A DNA stretch of 64,000 bases, from assembly GCA_002709955.1 (NCBI GenBank), contig PAQY01000016.1, positions 62,001 through 126,000 on the forward strand. Reading direction: 5' to 3'. Source of the stretch: Rhodospirillaceae bacterium. Lineage in GTDB: Bacteria; Pseudomonadota; Alphaproteobacteria; UBA8366; Aestuariispiraceae. The notes under the pieces were generated by a model. The model made no database searches, was not told the origin of the DNA, and saw nothing but the letters and a program-made list of their open reading frames with translations. Positions 36,694-45,559 of this stretch are shown here, one piece after another; position 1 is the stretch's first letter, and the number at the start of each line of letters is the position of its first letter. Both the position numbers and the translations under genes were made by a program.

Positions 36694-37578
36694 TTGGCGA
36701 AACGCGCGAAAGGGCCGGAAATTAGGACGGCGCAGCCGCTTCGTACGGCAGCGCAAAGGATTCTGTTCCTCCTGTTCCTGGGGTCGGCTGTTGCTTTGAT
36801 GGTCATCGGGCGGACGGATCCTGCTGCATTCGAACGGGCGCGCAGTCAAGTCACTGATGTTGCAGCCCCAATACTGGATACCTTGGCCCGCCCAATTGAT
36901 GCGGCAAATCATCTGGTCGATCGCATTGATGCCTTCGCGAATATGTATCAGGACAATGCGCGCCTGCGCCAGGAAGTAGAGCGCTTACAGCAATGGCAGG
37001 CCGTTGCCCGAAATTTAGAAATAGAAAATGCCCAGATGCGTGATTTGCTGGCATTTCAGCGCCAGGACGTGGAACGTTTTGTTACCGGGCGCGTGATCGG
37101 CACGGGTGGAATATTCGTTCGGGCCCTGTTGTTGAATGTCGGGTCTCAGGATGGCGTCCGAAAGGGACAGGTCGCCGTGACCGGTGCCGGGTTGATCGGG
37201 CGCGTTGCCGAAGTTGGCCGTCGCTCCTCACGGGTGCTGTTGATCACGGATTTGAACAGCCGCATTCCCGTTGTTATTGAAAGCTCACGTGCGCGGGCGA
37301 TCCTGGCCGGGGACAATACTGCGGTTCCGCGCTTGATTTATGGTGCTGCCAATTCTGACGTGAAATTGGGTCAACGGGTTGTGACATCGGGTGATGCGGC
37401 GGCCTTTCCCCCCGGCCTGCCCGTTGGCGTTGTTTCAAGCGTGGATGATAATGGAATTCGCGTCATGCCTTATGCGACATCAGAACGCCCGGAACTGGTG
37501 CGGTTGATGGAATATGGCCTGGATGGCATTTTAGGGGATGGTGCGGTCAGCTTTGGTCGCATGTCACAAAGTGACTGA
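36694..37578 (+). CDS. mreC: Rod-shape protein MreC
   Basis: 294 residues from a TTG at 36694 with a G-rich site (GGGCGGGGG) just upstream. One N-terminal helix (about 24-42), a coiled coil (about 80-115) and the beta-barrel MreC domain follow, with TGRVIGTGGIFVRALLLNVG and GQVAVTGAGLIGRVAEVG. MreC is a periplasmic scaffold linking MreB, MreD and PBP2. The C-terminal stretch is short compared with many alphaproteobacterial MreC proteins. Confidence 0.95.
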   Translation: MAKRAKGPEIRTAQPLRTAAQRILFLLFLGSAVALMVIGRTDPAAFERARSQVTDVAAPILDTLARPIDAANHLVDRIDAFANMYQDNARLRQEVERLQQWQAVARNLEIENAQMRDLLAFQRQDVERFVTGRVIGTGGIFVRALLLNVGSQDGVRKGQVAVTGAGLIGRVAEVGRRSSRVLLITDLNSRIPVVIESSRARAILAGDNTAVPRLIYGAANSDVKLGQRVVTSGDAAAFPPGLPVGVVSSVDDNGIRVMPYATSERPELVRLMEYGLDGILGDGAVSFGRMSQSD

Positions 37579-37597
37579 GACGGTTTTCTGCATTGGG

Positions 37598-37642
37598 CTA
37601 GAGTATCATGTTAGCGCTCCTGCGCGCGCATGATGCCTTAAG
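37598..37642. repeat. REP-like palindrome, copy 1 (mreC-mreD gap)
   Basis: An imperfect 45-base palindrome beginning CTAGAGTATCATG and ending GCATGATGCCTTAAG lies in the 122-base gap between mreC and mreD. A copy of the same length lies after mrdB (41453-41496), matching in most positions, with identical arms ATCATG/CATGAT. The centre is GC-rich and could form a second stem. Confidence 0.75.
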
Positions 37643-37700
37643 AATCTGATCACAGTGCATCGGTGAACGGCATGCCTGCTGGATCACGAATGGGACGGCG

Positions 37701-38225
37701 ATGAGAACCGGACTGTTTTATAAAATGGATCTCTTTGCGCGCGGGCTGGTGCCACTGCTGTGCACATTGGCCATTGTTGTGATCAGCGCGGTGCCAACCC
37801 GCCTGCCGATGTTGTCGCTGATCGCCCCGGCTTTATCCTTAATCGCCGTCTATTATTGGACAATTTATCGACCGGATTTGTTGAACACGTTCTATATCCT
37901 GTTGCTGGGTGCCTTGCAGGATATGCTGACCGGTGCACCGATTGGCATTACGTCCTTTGTTCTTTTACTTACATATCTGGTCGTTGTGTCCCAGCGGCGG
38001 TTCTTTCATGGCAAGAGTTTCGGCGTGGTCTGGTGGGGGTTCATGCTGGTGGCCTTTGGCTGTGCGGTGGTCACATGGATCATCCATGTCCTGCTGGCGG
38101 GGCAGTTTATTGATCCGTCAGGGGCTGCATTTGGCTTGCTGTTGACGATTATGTTGTATCCACCACTGGCGGCGTTGTTATCACAAGCCCATAAGGCGGT
38201 GCCTGCTCAAGACTCGGATGCATAG
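37701..38225 (+). CDS. mreD: Rod-shape protein MreD
   Basis: 174 residues, almost wholly hydrophobic with five or six helices, the usual size for MreD. FYILLLGALQDMLTGAPIGITSF, with the conserved GlyxxxDxxxGxPxG-like loop, is the family mark. It anchors MreC and the elongasome in the membrane. It is followed by mrdA after 13 bases. Confidence 0.92.
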   Translation: MRTGLFYKMDLFARGLVPLLCTLAIVVISAVPTRLPMLSLIAPALSLIAVYYWTIYRPDLLNTFYILLLGALQDMLTGAPIGITSFVLLLTYLVVVSQRRFFHGKSFGVVWWGFMLVAFGCAVVTWIIHVLLAGQFIDPSGAAFGLLLTIMLYPPLAALLSQAHKAVPAQDSDA

Positions 38226-38238
38226 GATCTAGCGCATA

Positions 38239-40236
38239 ATGAATCCGGATAAGACCAAAGCCAAAGTGTTTACCCGCCGGGCGGCCCTGTTTATGGGCGG
38301 GCAGACCCTGGTCATGGGGGGGCTTGGTGCGCGCCTGTATTACCTGCAGGTGCTGGAAAGCGAACGCTATGCCATGTTGGCTGAGGAAAACCGCATCAAT
38401 TTTCGCCTGATCGGCCCCCCTAGAGGCTTCATCGTGGATCGTGGCGGGGATTACCTGGCGATCAATGTGCAAAACTATCGTGTTGTCCTGGTGCGGGAAC
38501 AGGCCCAGGCCGCTGGGGGCATTGAGGCGGTGCTGGAAAAGTTGGCAAAGCTGATTGACCTGAATGAACATACAGTTGCACGGGTGTTGAAAGAGGCACA
38601 AAGCCGTTTGGCATTCGTTCCGATCACAGTGGCAGAAAACCTGAGTTGGCGAGATGTCAGCCGTATCGGGGTAAACCAGCCCGACCTGCCTGGGGTCAGC
38701 ATCGATGTCGGCCAGATCCGCCACTATCCCTATGGGGAAAATATGGCGCATGTCGTGGGATATGTCGCGGCGGTATCGGAAAAGGACTTAACTGGCGATC
38801 CCTTGCTGGAACTGCCTGGTTTTCGTGTTGGGAAGAATGGCATTGAAAAGCACTATGACCTTGCCTTGCGGGGAACATCGGGCACCAGCAAGGTTGAGGT
38901 TAATGCCCTGGGTCGTGTGATCCGGGAAATCGACCGCCAGGAAGGCCAACCCGGCCGTGAAATTCGTCTGACACTGGATATGCGGTTACAGGAATTCACC
39001 GCAAATCGTCTGAAGGATGAAAAGGCGGCCTCTGTCGTTGTGATGGATGTGCATAATGGGGATGTCTTGGCGCTGGTTTCCGTGCCGTCCTTTGACCCCA
39101 ATGCGTTTAGTGAGGGCATTGGCGCTGCTGAATGGCAGAAACTGGTCAAAAATCCTTATGGTCCCCTGACGAACAAGGCGATTGCCGGGCAATATGCCCC
39201 TGGCTCTACCTTCAAGGTCGCCGTGGCACTGGCCGCGTTGGAAAACGGCATTGATGAGGATCATTCCGTTTACTGCCCTGGATATATGGAACTGGGGGAT
39301 CGGCGGTTCCATTGCTGGAAGCATCATGGCCATGGCCGCATGGATATGATCACGGCCTTGGAACAGTCCTGTGACGTTTGGTTCTATGATGTTGCGCGGC
39401 GGGTCGGTGTGGATCGCATCGCACAGATCTGTAATCGATTGGGGCTGGGCGTTCCCACTGAAATTGAAATGCTGGGCGAACGGTCGGGATTAATCCCAAC
39501 CCGCAAATGGAAACGCGACGAACGTGGACAGCCCTGGCATATGGGGGAGACCCTGGTCGTCGGCATTGGTCAGGGTTTCGTCTTGACGACCCCGCTGCAA
39601 CTGGCGGTCATGACGGCGCGCATAGTGAATGGTGGCAAGGCTGTTCGTCCGCGCATGACCTTTCCTGTGCCTGGCTTTGGTCTGGATGGGAAGCCCCTGT
39701 CTGAGGAAGTCCAACTGGAAGACGGAACGTCAGAGGAAATGTCGCCAGAACAGAAACTGGTGGCCGCGACGGAAGCCGCCGGGTCCATCAACCCGCTGAC
39801 AGATACCACGCGCCCGGACTTTGAAGATACAGGGTTTCATCCGGACCATTTGGAAATCGTACTCCGCGGCATGGATGCGGTCGTCAATGGGGTTCATGGG
39901 ACAGCACGCAAATCAGCCCTGCGCTTTGCTGACCTGACGATGGGTGGCAAAACAGGAACCAGTCAGGTCCGCCGTATTTCTCAAGCAGAGCGCGATGCCG
40001 GTATTCGGTCGGGCGATGATATTGCCTGGCGCCTGCGCGATCATGCCTTGTTTGTTGGCTTCGCACCGGTGCATAACCCGCGCTATGCCGTGTCTGTCGT
40101 CGTCGAACATGCCGAAGGGGGATCGCGTGCCGCCGCCCCTGTCGCGCGCGATGTCTTAGAGGAGGTTCTGCGCTTGCAGGGCTTTGCAACGGCAGATGCC
40201 AAAGCCAATGATACCGAAACTGGGGGGGCAGGCTGA
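38239..40236 (+). CDS. mrdA: Penicillin-binding protein 2 (transpeptidase)
   Basis: 665 residues. A membrane anchor (about 15-35) precedes the dimerisation domain with GPPRGFIVDRGG, then the transpeptidase domain: the active-site SxxK is in QYAPGSTFKVAVALAA (about 320), SxN-like in EQSCDVWFYDVA and KTGT in MGGKTGTSQV. It cross-links lateral wall peptidoglycan during elongation and works with MrdB. The stop overlaps mrdB by one base. Confidence 0.97.
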   Translation: MNPDKTKAKVFTRRAALFMGGQTLVMGGLGARLYYLQVLESERYAMLAEENRINFRLIGPPRGFIVDRGGDYLAINVQNYRVVLVREQAQAAGGIEAVLEKLAKLIDLNEHTVARVLKEAQSRLAFVPITVAENLSWRDVSRIGVNQPDLPGVSIDVGQIRHYPYGENMAHVVGYVAAVSEKDLTGDPLLELPGFRVGKNGIEKHYDLALRGTSGTSKVEVNALGRVIREIDRQEGQPGREIRLTLDMRLQEFTANRLKDEKAASVVVMDVHNGDVLALVSVPSFDPNAFSEGIGAAEWQKLVKNPYGPLTNKAIAGQYAPGSTFKVAVALAALENGIDEDHSVYCPGYMELGDRRFHCWKHHGHGRMDMITALEQSCDVWFYDVARRVGVDRIAQICNRLGLGVPTEIEMLGERSGLIPTRKWKRDERGQPWHMGETLVVGIGQGFVLTTPLQLAVMTARIVNGGKAVRPRMTFPVPGFGLDGKPLSEEVQLEDGTSEEMSPEQKLVAATEAAGSINPLTDTTRPDFEDTGFHPDHLEIVLRGMDAVVNGVHGTARKSALRFADLTMGGKTGTSQVRRISQAERDAGIRSGDDIAWRLRDHALFVGFAPVHNPRYAVSVVVEHAEGGSRAAAPVARDVLEEVLRLQGFATADAKANDTETGGAG

Positions 40237-41393
40237 TGGCACTCCGCCACGGAGAGTTACGCCAACCGGAAATGACCCTGGGTCAAAAGATCTGGCAGAT
40301 CAATTGGATCATGTTTCTGCTGATTGGCATGTGTGTCGGTGTTGGCCTGGGGATGCAATATTCGGCAGCCAATGGGTCCTGGGACCCCTGGGCACACAGT
40401 CAATTGACAAAATATTTGGTGTTTTCGCTTGGCATGCTGATTTTGGCCTTGGTCGATATCCGCATCCTCATGCGCTATGCGTATATTGTCTATATCCTCA
40501 GTTTCTTGCTGTTGGTCGTTGTGGAGATTAAGGGGGCCGTTGGGGGCGGTGCCACGCGATGGATCGCGATCCCTTTCATTGGGACATTTCAGCCGTCTGA
40601 GTTAATGAAGTTCACTCTGGTCTTGGCGCTTGCCCGATATTTTCATAAATTATCCTATGAGGATGTGGGTCGTTTCAGTGTTCTGATCGTGCCGGCCCTG
40701 TTGGTTGCGGCCCCGACATTGTTGGTGTTGCGTCAGCCGGATTTGGGGACGGCGATAGTCTTATGTGGCGGCGGTGTGGTGATGTTCGTGCTGGCTGGGG
40801 TTCGCTGGTGGAAGTTCGCGGTTGTCGCGATCACCGGGCTGGCGGCCAGCCCCTTGATCTGGAGCATGATGCACCCCTATCAGAAACGCCGCGTGCTGGT
40901 GTTGCTGAACCCTGAATCTGATCCGCTGGGCAGCGGTTATCATATTCTGCAATCAAAAATCGCGATGGGTGCAGGGGGGCTTGTTGGGCGTGGCTTTACC
41001 AAGGGGTCTCAAAGCCATTTGAATTTCCTGCCGGAAAAACAGACCGATTTTATCTTCACCATGCTTGCGGAAGAATTTGGCCTGATCGGGTGCCTGGCGC
41101 TGATGTCGCTGTATCTGGTGTTGATGGTCTATGGTTTTGGCATAGCCCTGCGGTCCCGCAACCAGTTTGGCCGATTGCTGGCCATGGGCTGTATCGTGAC
41201 CTTCTCCTTCTATGTCTTTATCAATATCGCCATGGTGATGGGGGTTATTCCCGTGGTCGGTTTGCCCCTGCCTTTGGTTAGTTATGGTGGGTCGGCCCTG
41301 CTGGCGGTGATGTTCGGATTCGCGTTGATCATGAATGTCTATGTCCATCGCGACCTGCGCATTGGGCGGCAAGGCGAAAGCAATGGCCTTTAG
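40236..41393 (+). CDS. mrdB: Rod-shape-determining peptidoglycan glycosyltransferase RodA
   Basis: 385 residues with ten helices of the SEDS family. GGATRWIAIPFIGTFQPSELMK and LRQPDLGTAIVL are SEDS landmarks, followed by NFLPEKQTDFIFTMLAEEFG and the C-terminal GLPLPLVSYGGSALLAVMFGFAL. It polymerises glycan strands for elongation with PBP2. The final TAG stop lies in TTTAGAGCAAA, which may be the edge of the interspersed repeat that follows. Confidence 0.97.
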   Translation: MALRHGELRQPEMTLGQKIWQINWIMFLLIGMCVGVGLGMQYSAANGSWDPWAHSQLTKYLVFSLGMLILALVDIRILMRYAYIVYILSFLLLVVVEIKGAVGGGATRWIAIPFIGTFQPSELMKFTLVLALARYFHKLSYEDVGRFSVLIVPALLVAAPTLLVLRQPDLGTAIVLCGGGVVMFVLAGVRWWKFAVVAITGLAASPLIWSMMHPYQKRRVLVLLNPESDPLGSGYHILQSKIAMGAGGLVGRGFTKGSQSHLNFLPEKQTDFIFTMLAEEFGLIGCLALMSLYLVLMVYGFGIALRSRNQFGRLLAMGCIVTFSFYVFINIAMVMGVIPVVGLPLPLVSYGGSALLAVMFGFALIMNVYVHRDLRIGRQGESNGL

Positions 41394-41496
41394 AGCAAAT
41401 CCCGAGCAAACGGAATCGTTTGCGATGACGTATCTGCTGAAAAAATAAGTGGTTAGAGTATCATGTGTGAGCTCATGCGAGCGCATGATGCTCTAA
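41394..41496. repeat. Composite palindromic repeat after mrdB, including REP-like copy 2
   Basis: Directly after mrdB is a perfect hairpin GCAAACG-GAAT-CGTTTGC (41406-41423), then AAAAAATAAG, then a 44-base palindrome TTAGAGTATCATG...CATGATGCTCTAA (41453-41496) whose outer arms have one mismatch in 13. The whole resembles, in arrangement, the roughly 100-base extragenic palindromic elements scattered in rhizobial and other alphaproteobacterial genomes; that comparison is from memory. The first hairpin could also end mre operon transcription. Confidence 0.7.
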
Positions 41497-41565
41497 GGCA
41501 ATCTTCGGTCTCGACAAGCCCGCTCACAGACGCTATACCGCGCCACCGTTCGACAAAATCGGTAC

Positions 41566-41641
41566 GGGCCATTAGCTCAGTTGGTAGAGCATCCGACTCT
41601 TAATCGGCAGGTCGTAAGTTCGAATCTTACATGGCCCACCA
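41566..41641 (+). tRNA. tRNA-Lys (anticodon CTT)
   Basis: A complete cloverleaf can be drawn: acceptor GGGCCAT/ATGGCCC, D-arm GCTCAGTTGGTAGAGC, anticodon loop CTCTTAA with anticodon CTT, and T-arm GTAAG-TTCGAAT-CTTAC. The terminal CCA is encoded. It stands alone between the rod-shape operon and the flavoprotein gene; no phage or island integrase is next to it. Confidence 0.98.
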
Positions 41642-41668
41642 TTTCCTAGACATTGGTGGTAATTCCTG

Positions 41669-42853
41669 GTGCAGACAGCGCAGTTCGATACGATTGTCAT
41701 CGGTGCGGGGGCGGCTGGGTTGATGTGTGCCATGACGGCCGGTGCGCGGGGGCGGCGGGTTCTGGTGTTGGATCACGCCGATCAGGTTGGGAAGAAAATT
41801 CTGATCTCAGGCGGCGGGCGGTGCAATTTCACCAATATCGGCTGTTCGGCGGAAAACTTTCTGTCTGGTAATCCGCATTTCTGCAAATCTGCCCTGGCGC
41901 GCTATACCCAGTTTGACTTTCTGGACCTGATTGAAAAGCACAAGATCGCCTGGCATGAAAAGACCTTGGGGCAATTGTTCTGCGATGGCTCTGCGCGCGC
42001 CGTTGTGGCGATGTTGCTGGCGGAATGTCAGGCAGTCGGGGTCGATATCAGGACCAGCCATAGCGTCACAGATGTCAGCCATTCTGACGGCTTCACGGTT
42101 TCGACCCATCATGGCGTCTTTAAAGCGCCGTCTTTGGTTCTGGCAACCGGTGGCCTGTCGATCCCCAAGATGGGGGCGACCAGTTTTGCTCATGATGTCG
42201 CACGGAAATTCGGACTGCCGCTGCATAATCTGCGCCCTGGCCTGGTCCCCCTGACCGTGGCGGCACAGGATCTGGCGCTGATGCAGCCCTTAAGCGGGCT
42301 TGCCTTGGACTGTATTGCCCAGTGCGGCAATCGCAGCTTTCGCGAAGCAATGTTGTTGACGCATCGTGGCCTGTCCGGCCCGGCGATCCTGCAAATCTCC
42401 TCCTATTGGCGCGAGGGGGAGGAGATCACGCTGAATGTGGTGCCCGATCAATCAGGGGCGGATTATTTATGCGAGCGCAAGCGCGGACGGGCGAGGATTG
42501 AGCCACAAACGGCGCTGTCGGAAATTCTCCCGGCGCGTCTGGCAGCCGCCTTTGCCGCCGATCACCTGCCAAAGCGCCCGATTGGCGAAATCGCTGATAA
42601 AGACCTGGTTGCCCTGGGGGACCGCCTGAATGCCTGGCGTGTCACGCCCTCGAGAACAGAAGGCTATGCCAAGGCAGAGGTGACATTGGGGGGTGTGGAC
42701 ACCAATGCCCTGTCATCGCGCACGATGGAGGCAAAGACGGTCCCTGGCCTGTATGTGATTGGGGAGGCTGTGGATGTCACTGGCTGGCTGGGCGGTTACA
42801 ATTTCCAATGGGCCTGGTCCAGTGGTCATGCCGCCGGGGAGTCGGTGCCCTGA
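41669..42853 (+). CDS. BaiN/HI0933-family NAD(P)/FAD-dependent flavoprotein
   Basis: 394 residues from a GTG at 41669. The FAD dinucleotide motif is FDTIVIGAGAAGLMCAMTAG, followed by ILISGGGRCNFTN (the family mark) and a C-terminal GLYVIGEAVDVTGWLGGYNF. This YhiN/HI0933 family includes BaiN-type flavoproteins, but most members are of unknown substrate. Its 3' end overlaps the convergent bchO by 28 bases, so the two transcripts collide. Confidence 0.88.
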   Translation: MQTAQFDTIVIGAGAAGLMCAMTAGARGRRVLVLDHADQVGKKILISGGGRCNFTNIGCSAENFLSGNPHFCKSALARYTQFDFLDLIEKHKIAWHEKTLGQLFCDGSARAVVAMLLAECQAVGVDIRTSHSVTDVSHSDGFTVSTHHGVFKAPSLVLATGGLSIPKMGATSFAHDVARKFGLPLHNLRPGLVPLTVAAQDLALMQPLSGLALDCIAQCGNRSFREAMLLTHRGLSGPAILQISSYWREGEEITLNVVPDQSGADYLCERKRGRARIEPQTALSEILPARLAAAFAADHLPKRPIGEIADKDLVALGDRLNAWRVTPSRTEGYAKAEVTLGGVDTNALSSRTMEAKTVPGLYVIGEAVDVTGWLGGYNFQWAWSSGHAAGESVP

Positions 42854-43725
42854 AGGTCCTGATCGATCTTTTGGATCAGGGCGATGATCTGGTGCGGGTC
42901 TTCCTCATGGGCCAGATGTCCCAACCCTGATAGGCGATGGCCTGTTCCATTGGGGACCTTGTTCAGAACGATTTCAATATCATCCGGGTCTACCGCCTCG
43001 TCCTCTTCGCCCACAATCAGGTGCAGCGGTGTCTGTAATCTGGGAAACAGGCGGCCCATCGGGCGCAGGTCCCAATTTGCCATCATGCCCAGCGCGGCGG
43101 CGCAATGGGCGGGGCTGCGCATCAGACGGCGATAATAATCAATCCCGTCTTCATCCAATGTCGATCCGGTTTGGCGTATCAGACGGGCAACGCCCTCTGC
43201 GCTGGCCTGACGGGCAAACAGACGGGGGGTAAAGGGATTGACGAAAAGCAATCGCGCCATGGTCGGGAATATCCAGCCACTGGCCCCTTTGAATGGCAGC
43301 AGCGCCCCATTGATGGCGATCAACGCCTTGGGATGGATCAAACCTTCCAATGTGGCCCAGATCAGGACCGCCGCTCCCGCAGAATGACCAACGGCCAGAT
43401 CAGGTGTCAGGTTCAATACCTTCAGCAGGGCGGCAACAGCGCGGGCCATGCCGCCCACTGTTAAATCCTGTCGTGTGGGGGCCCCGGTAAATCCATGCCC
43501 CGGAAGGTCCGGCGCGACGATGGTATAATGCTGTGCCAGATCGGGCATCAGCGCACGCCAGGTATGGGTCGACGCCCCGGTCCCATGCAGCATTAACAAA
43601 ACCGGACCGGTTCCCATGACCTGAACATGCCAGGACAAGCCCCCTGCCACGATAATCTGGCTGTGCTGGCGCAGGGGCCAGTCTTTACCGTGTGTTTCCA
43701 GCGACAGGCGATCCCGCTCAAACAT
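42826..43725 (-). CDS. bchO: Magnesium chelatase-associated alpha/beta hydrolase BchO
   Basis: 299 residues with the alpha/beta-hydrolase fold: oxyanion region VLLMLHGTGASTHTWR, nucleophile elbow GHSAGAAVLIWA (Ser at about 114) and a C-terminal His in LSGLGHLAHEEDP. Its place as third gene after bchI-bchD with an eight-base overlap identifies BchO, which accompanies Mg-chelatase in most phototrophic Proteobacteria. Its exact role is unsettled; a chaperone or hydrolase function for chelation is assumed. Confidence 0.9.
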   Translation of the reverse strand: MFERDRLSLETHGKDWPLRQHSQIIVAGGLSWHVQVMGTGPVLLMLHGTGASTHTWRALMPDLAQHYTIVAPDLPGHGFTGAPTRQDLTVGGMARAVAALLKVLNLTPDLAVGHSAGAAVLIWATLEGLIHPKALIAINGALLPFKGASGWIFPTMARLLFVNPFTPRLFARQASAEGVARLIRQTGSTLDEDGIDYYRRLMRSPAHCAAALGMMANWDLRPMGRLFPRLQTPLHLIVGEEDEAVDPDDIEIVLNKVPNGTGHRLSGLGHLAHEEDPHQIIALIQKIDQDLQGTDSPAA

Positions 43726-45559
43726 TGTCTGTTGCTCCCTTCACGGCATTGGACAGTTTTGCGGGATCCGCGAAAGGCAGGGGCAGGTATTTCGCCCGCA
43801 TCGCGGCGGCTAATTCCCTGGCAGGTGTGCTTGGGCGGGGGCTGATATCGACCATCAGCGTCCCGATGCCAGCACTTGCCAATAGGCGGGCGGCAGTCAT
43901 TGCCTCCTGACCCGCCTGAACCCGGTCTCCCTTGCCCTCGCGGGTTAAATTCGCCTTGCCATCGGTCATGAATACCAGCGTTGGCGTTTGCCCCTTGCGG
44001 CGAATAGCCTGTGCCAGATCGGCGGCCATATCAATGGCGGCTGCCATTGGCGTGCCGCCCCCACCCGGCAGTCCGGTCAGCCGGCGTTTCGCCATTACAA
44101 GGGAGCGTGTGGGCGGCAGGGCGACCTCTGTCAATCGGCCTGAAAAGGTGATCAGGGCAACGCTGTCGCGGCGAATATAACAATCCGCCAACAGCAATTC
44201 GACCGCCCCTTTGGCCTCTGCCAGTCGGTTCACCGCTGCAGAGCCAGAAGCGTCGACGACAAAGATTGTGACGGTTTCGGCATTCTGCTTATAGCGGGTG
44301 ATGCGAAAATCATCCCGACGGATTTCCATGCGCGGCACCGTACCGGATTTTGCCTCGCTGGCCCTTTGGTGTCGGCGCAGGGGCTGCCAGGGGGCGGCGG
44401 CGCGCAGGGTTTCCAACACATTCAGGCGCTGGCCTGGCTTTGGAATGCCGCGTCGTGTGCCAATGGGGCGTCCTCTGCGATCTCCCATTTGGGTTTGGCC
44501 GTTGCGCCCGCCCTGTCCAGATTTGCCACGGCCCAATTCTGAGGCCAGGGATGCCAAAAGATTGGCGGGAAGAGAGGCTCTAGCCGCCTCAATCATCATT
44601 TCCTGCAGCGCGCTGGGATCCAGGGGTTCTTGCAGATCTTGCGGGGCATCGGGTTCATCCTGCGGGTCTTCCGGCAGGTCTTGTGGTGGCGGCTCCGGTT
44701 GTGGTTCTGGCGGCTCGGACTCTTCAGGCTCGGCCTCTGGCTCTTCTGGTGGGGCGGGCATTTGTGTTGCACGGGGACCGATGACCAGTCTGGCCGCCAG
44801 GGCCACATCATCTTGCGTGACGTGATTGCGCCCCTCAAGGGCAGCGGCGGCGCGGGCGGCCCGCAGGGTCAGGATCGCCGCCCGGGCAGAAGCAACACCA
44901 TAGGCCAGGGTCGTTCCGCAAATCGCGTCCAGATATTCCGGTGCGATTTCAACGCCTGGCAGAATCTCCTGCGCCAGGACGATCGCATCCTGGTCTGCAG
45001 CCTCAAACATTGTGGGATCACCCTGTTGGGTCGGGTCCAATGTCACATGGAACGCAAGACGATCACACAATCCGGTCGGCGGGGGCTCTTCATCCTCTGT
45101 GCGTTCGTCCAGCAGGATTGTCCCAAATCGGGTCGGGTGACAGGCGGTCAGGCCATCCCGCTCCAGCCGCACCTCCCCCTGGTCCAGGGTTGCACACAGT
45201 TTCGCAGCCGTGCCAGGGTCCAGGCGTTCGGCCATTGGAATGATCAACAGACCATTATCCACATCGGCCAACAGGCCCCGCTGAACAATTGGCTTTCCCG
45301 CCGACAGGGTGGCGGTCAGGTCCAGCCCCCCCAATAACCGGTCATCGGCAATGGCATTGGGCAGGCGGCGTTCCGGCATATCGTTGGGCAGTCGGGCACG
45401 CAGGAAAGCCAGCCAGGCATCCCGTTGAGGCCCGGCACGAGAGGACAGGCAAACGCCCCCCAGACCGAACGGATCTATTGCAAATAGCAGGGCCGCCCGG
45501 CAGGCATCATCCGGCAATGCTGGTGCGCGAAAGGCAATATCCCGCGCCAGACCCGTCAT
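43718..45559 (-). CDS. bchD: Magnesium chelatase subunit D
   Basis: 613 residues: a degenerate AAA+ N-terminal domain (about 1-260), an acidic Pro/Glu-rich linker (about 268-316) typical of BchD, and a von Willebrand A/integrin I domain with the MIDAS sequence DASGS at 436-440. It bridges the BchI ATPase and BchH and helps insert Mg2+ into protoporphyrin IX. The Walker motifs of an active ATPase are missing, as expected. ATGA coupling links it to bchI. Confidence 0.95.
   Translation of the reverse strand: MTGLARDIAFRAPALPDDACRAALLFAIDPFGLGGVCLSSRAGPQRDAWLAFLRARLPNDMPERRLPNAIADDRLLGGLDLTATLSAGKPIVQRGLLADVDNGLLIIPMAERLDPGTAAKLCATLDQGEVRLERDGLTACHPTRFGTILLDERTEDEEPPPTGLCDRLAFHVTLDPTQQGDPTMFEAADQDAIVLAQEILPGVEIAPEYLDAICGTTLAYGVASARAAILTLRAARAAAALEGRNHVTQDDVALAARLVIGPRATQMPAPPEEPEAEPEESEPPEPQPEPPPQDLPEDPQDEPDAPQDLQEPLDPSALQEMMIEAARASLPANLLASLASELGRGKSGQGGRNGQTQMGDRRGRPIGTRRGIPKPGQRLNVLETLRAAAPWQPLRRHQRASEAKSGTVPRMEIRRDDFRITRYKQNAETVTIFVVDASGSAAVNRLAEAKGAVELLLADCYIRRDSVALITFSGRLTEVALPPTRSLVMAKRRLTGLPGGGGTPMAAAIDMAADLAQAIRRKGQTPTLVFMTDGKANLTREGKGDRVQAGQEAMTAARLLASAGIGTLMVDISPRPSTPARELAAAMRAKYLPLPFADPAKLSNAVKGATDNV

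Noticed and set aside
41566-41700. tRNA-Lys as an integration site of a genomic island
   Set aside because: No integrase and no repeated tRNA 3' end was noticed downstream; neighbours are ordinary chromosomal genes.
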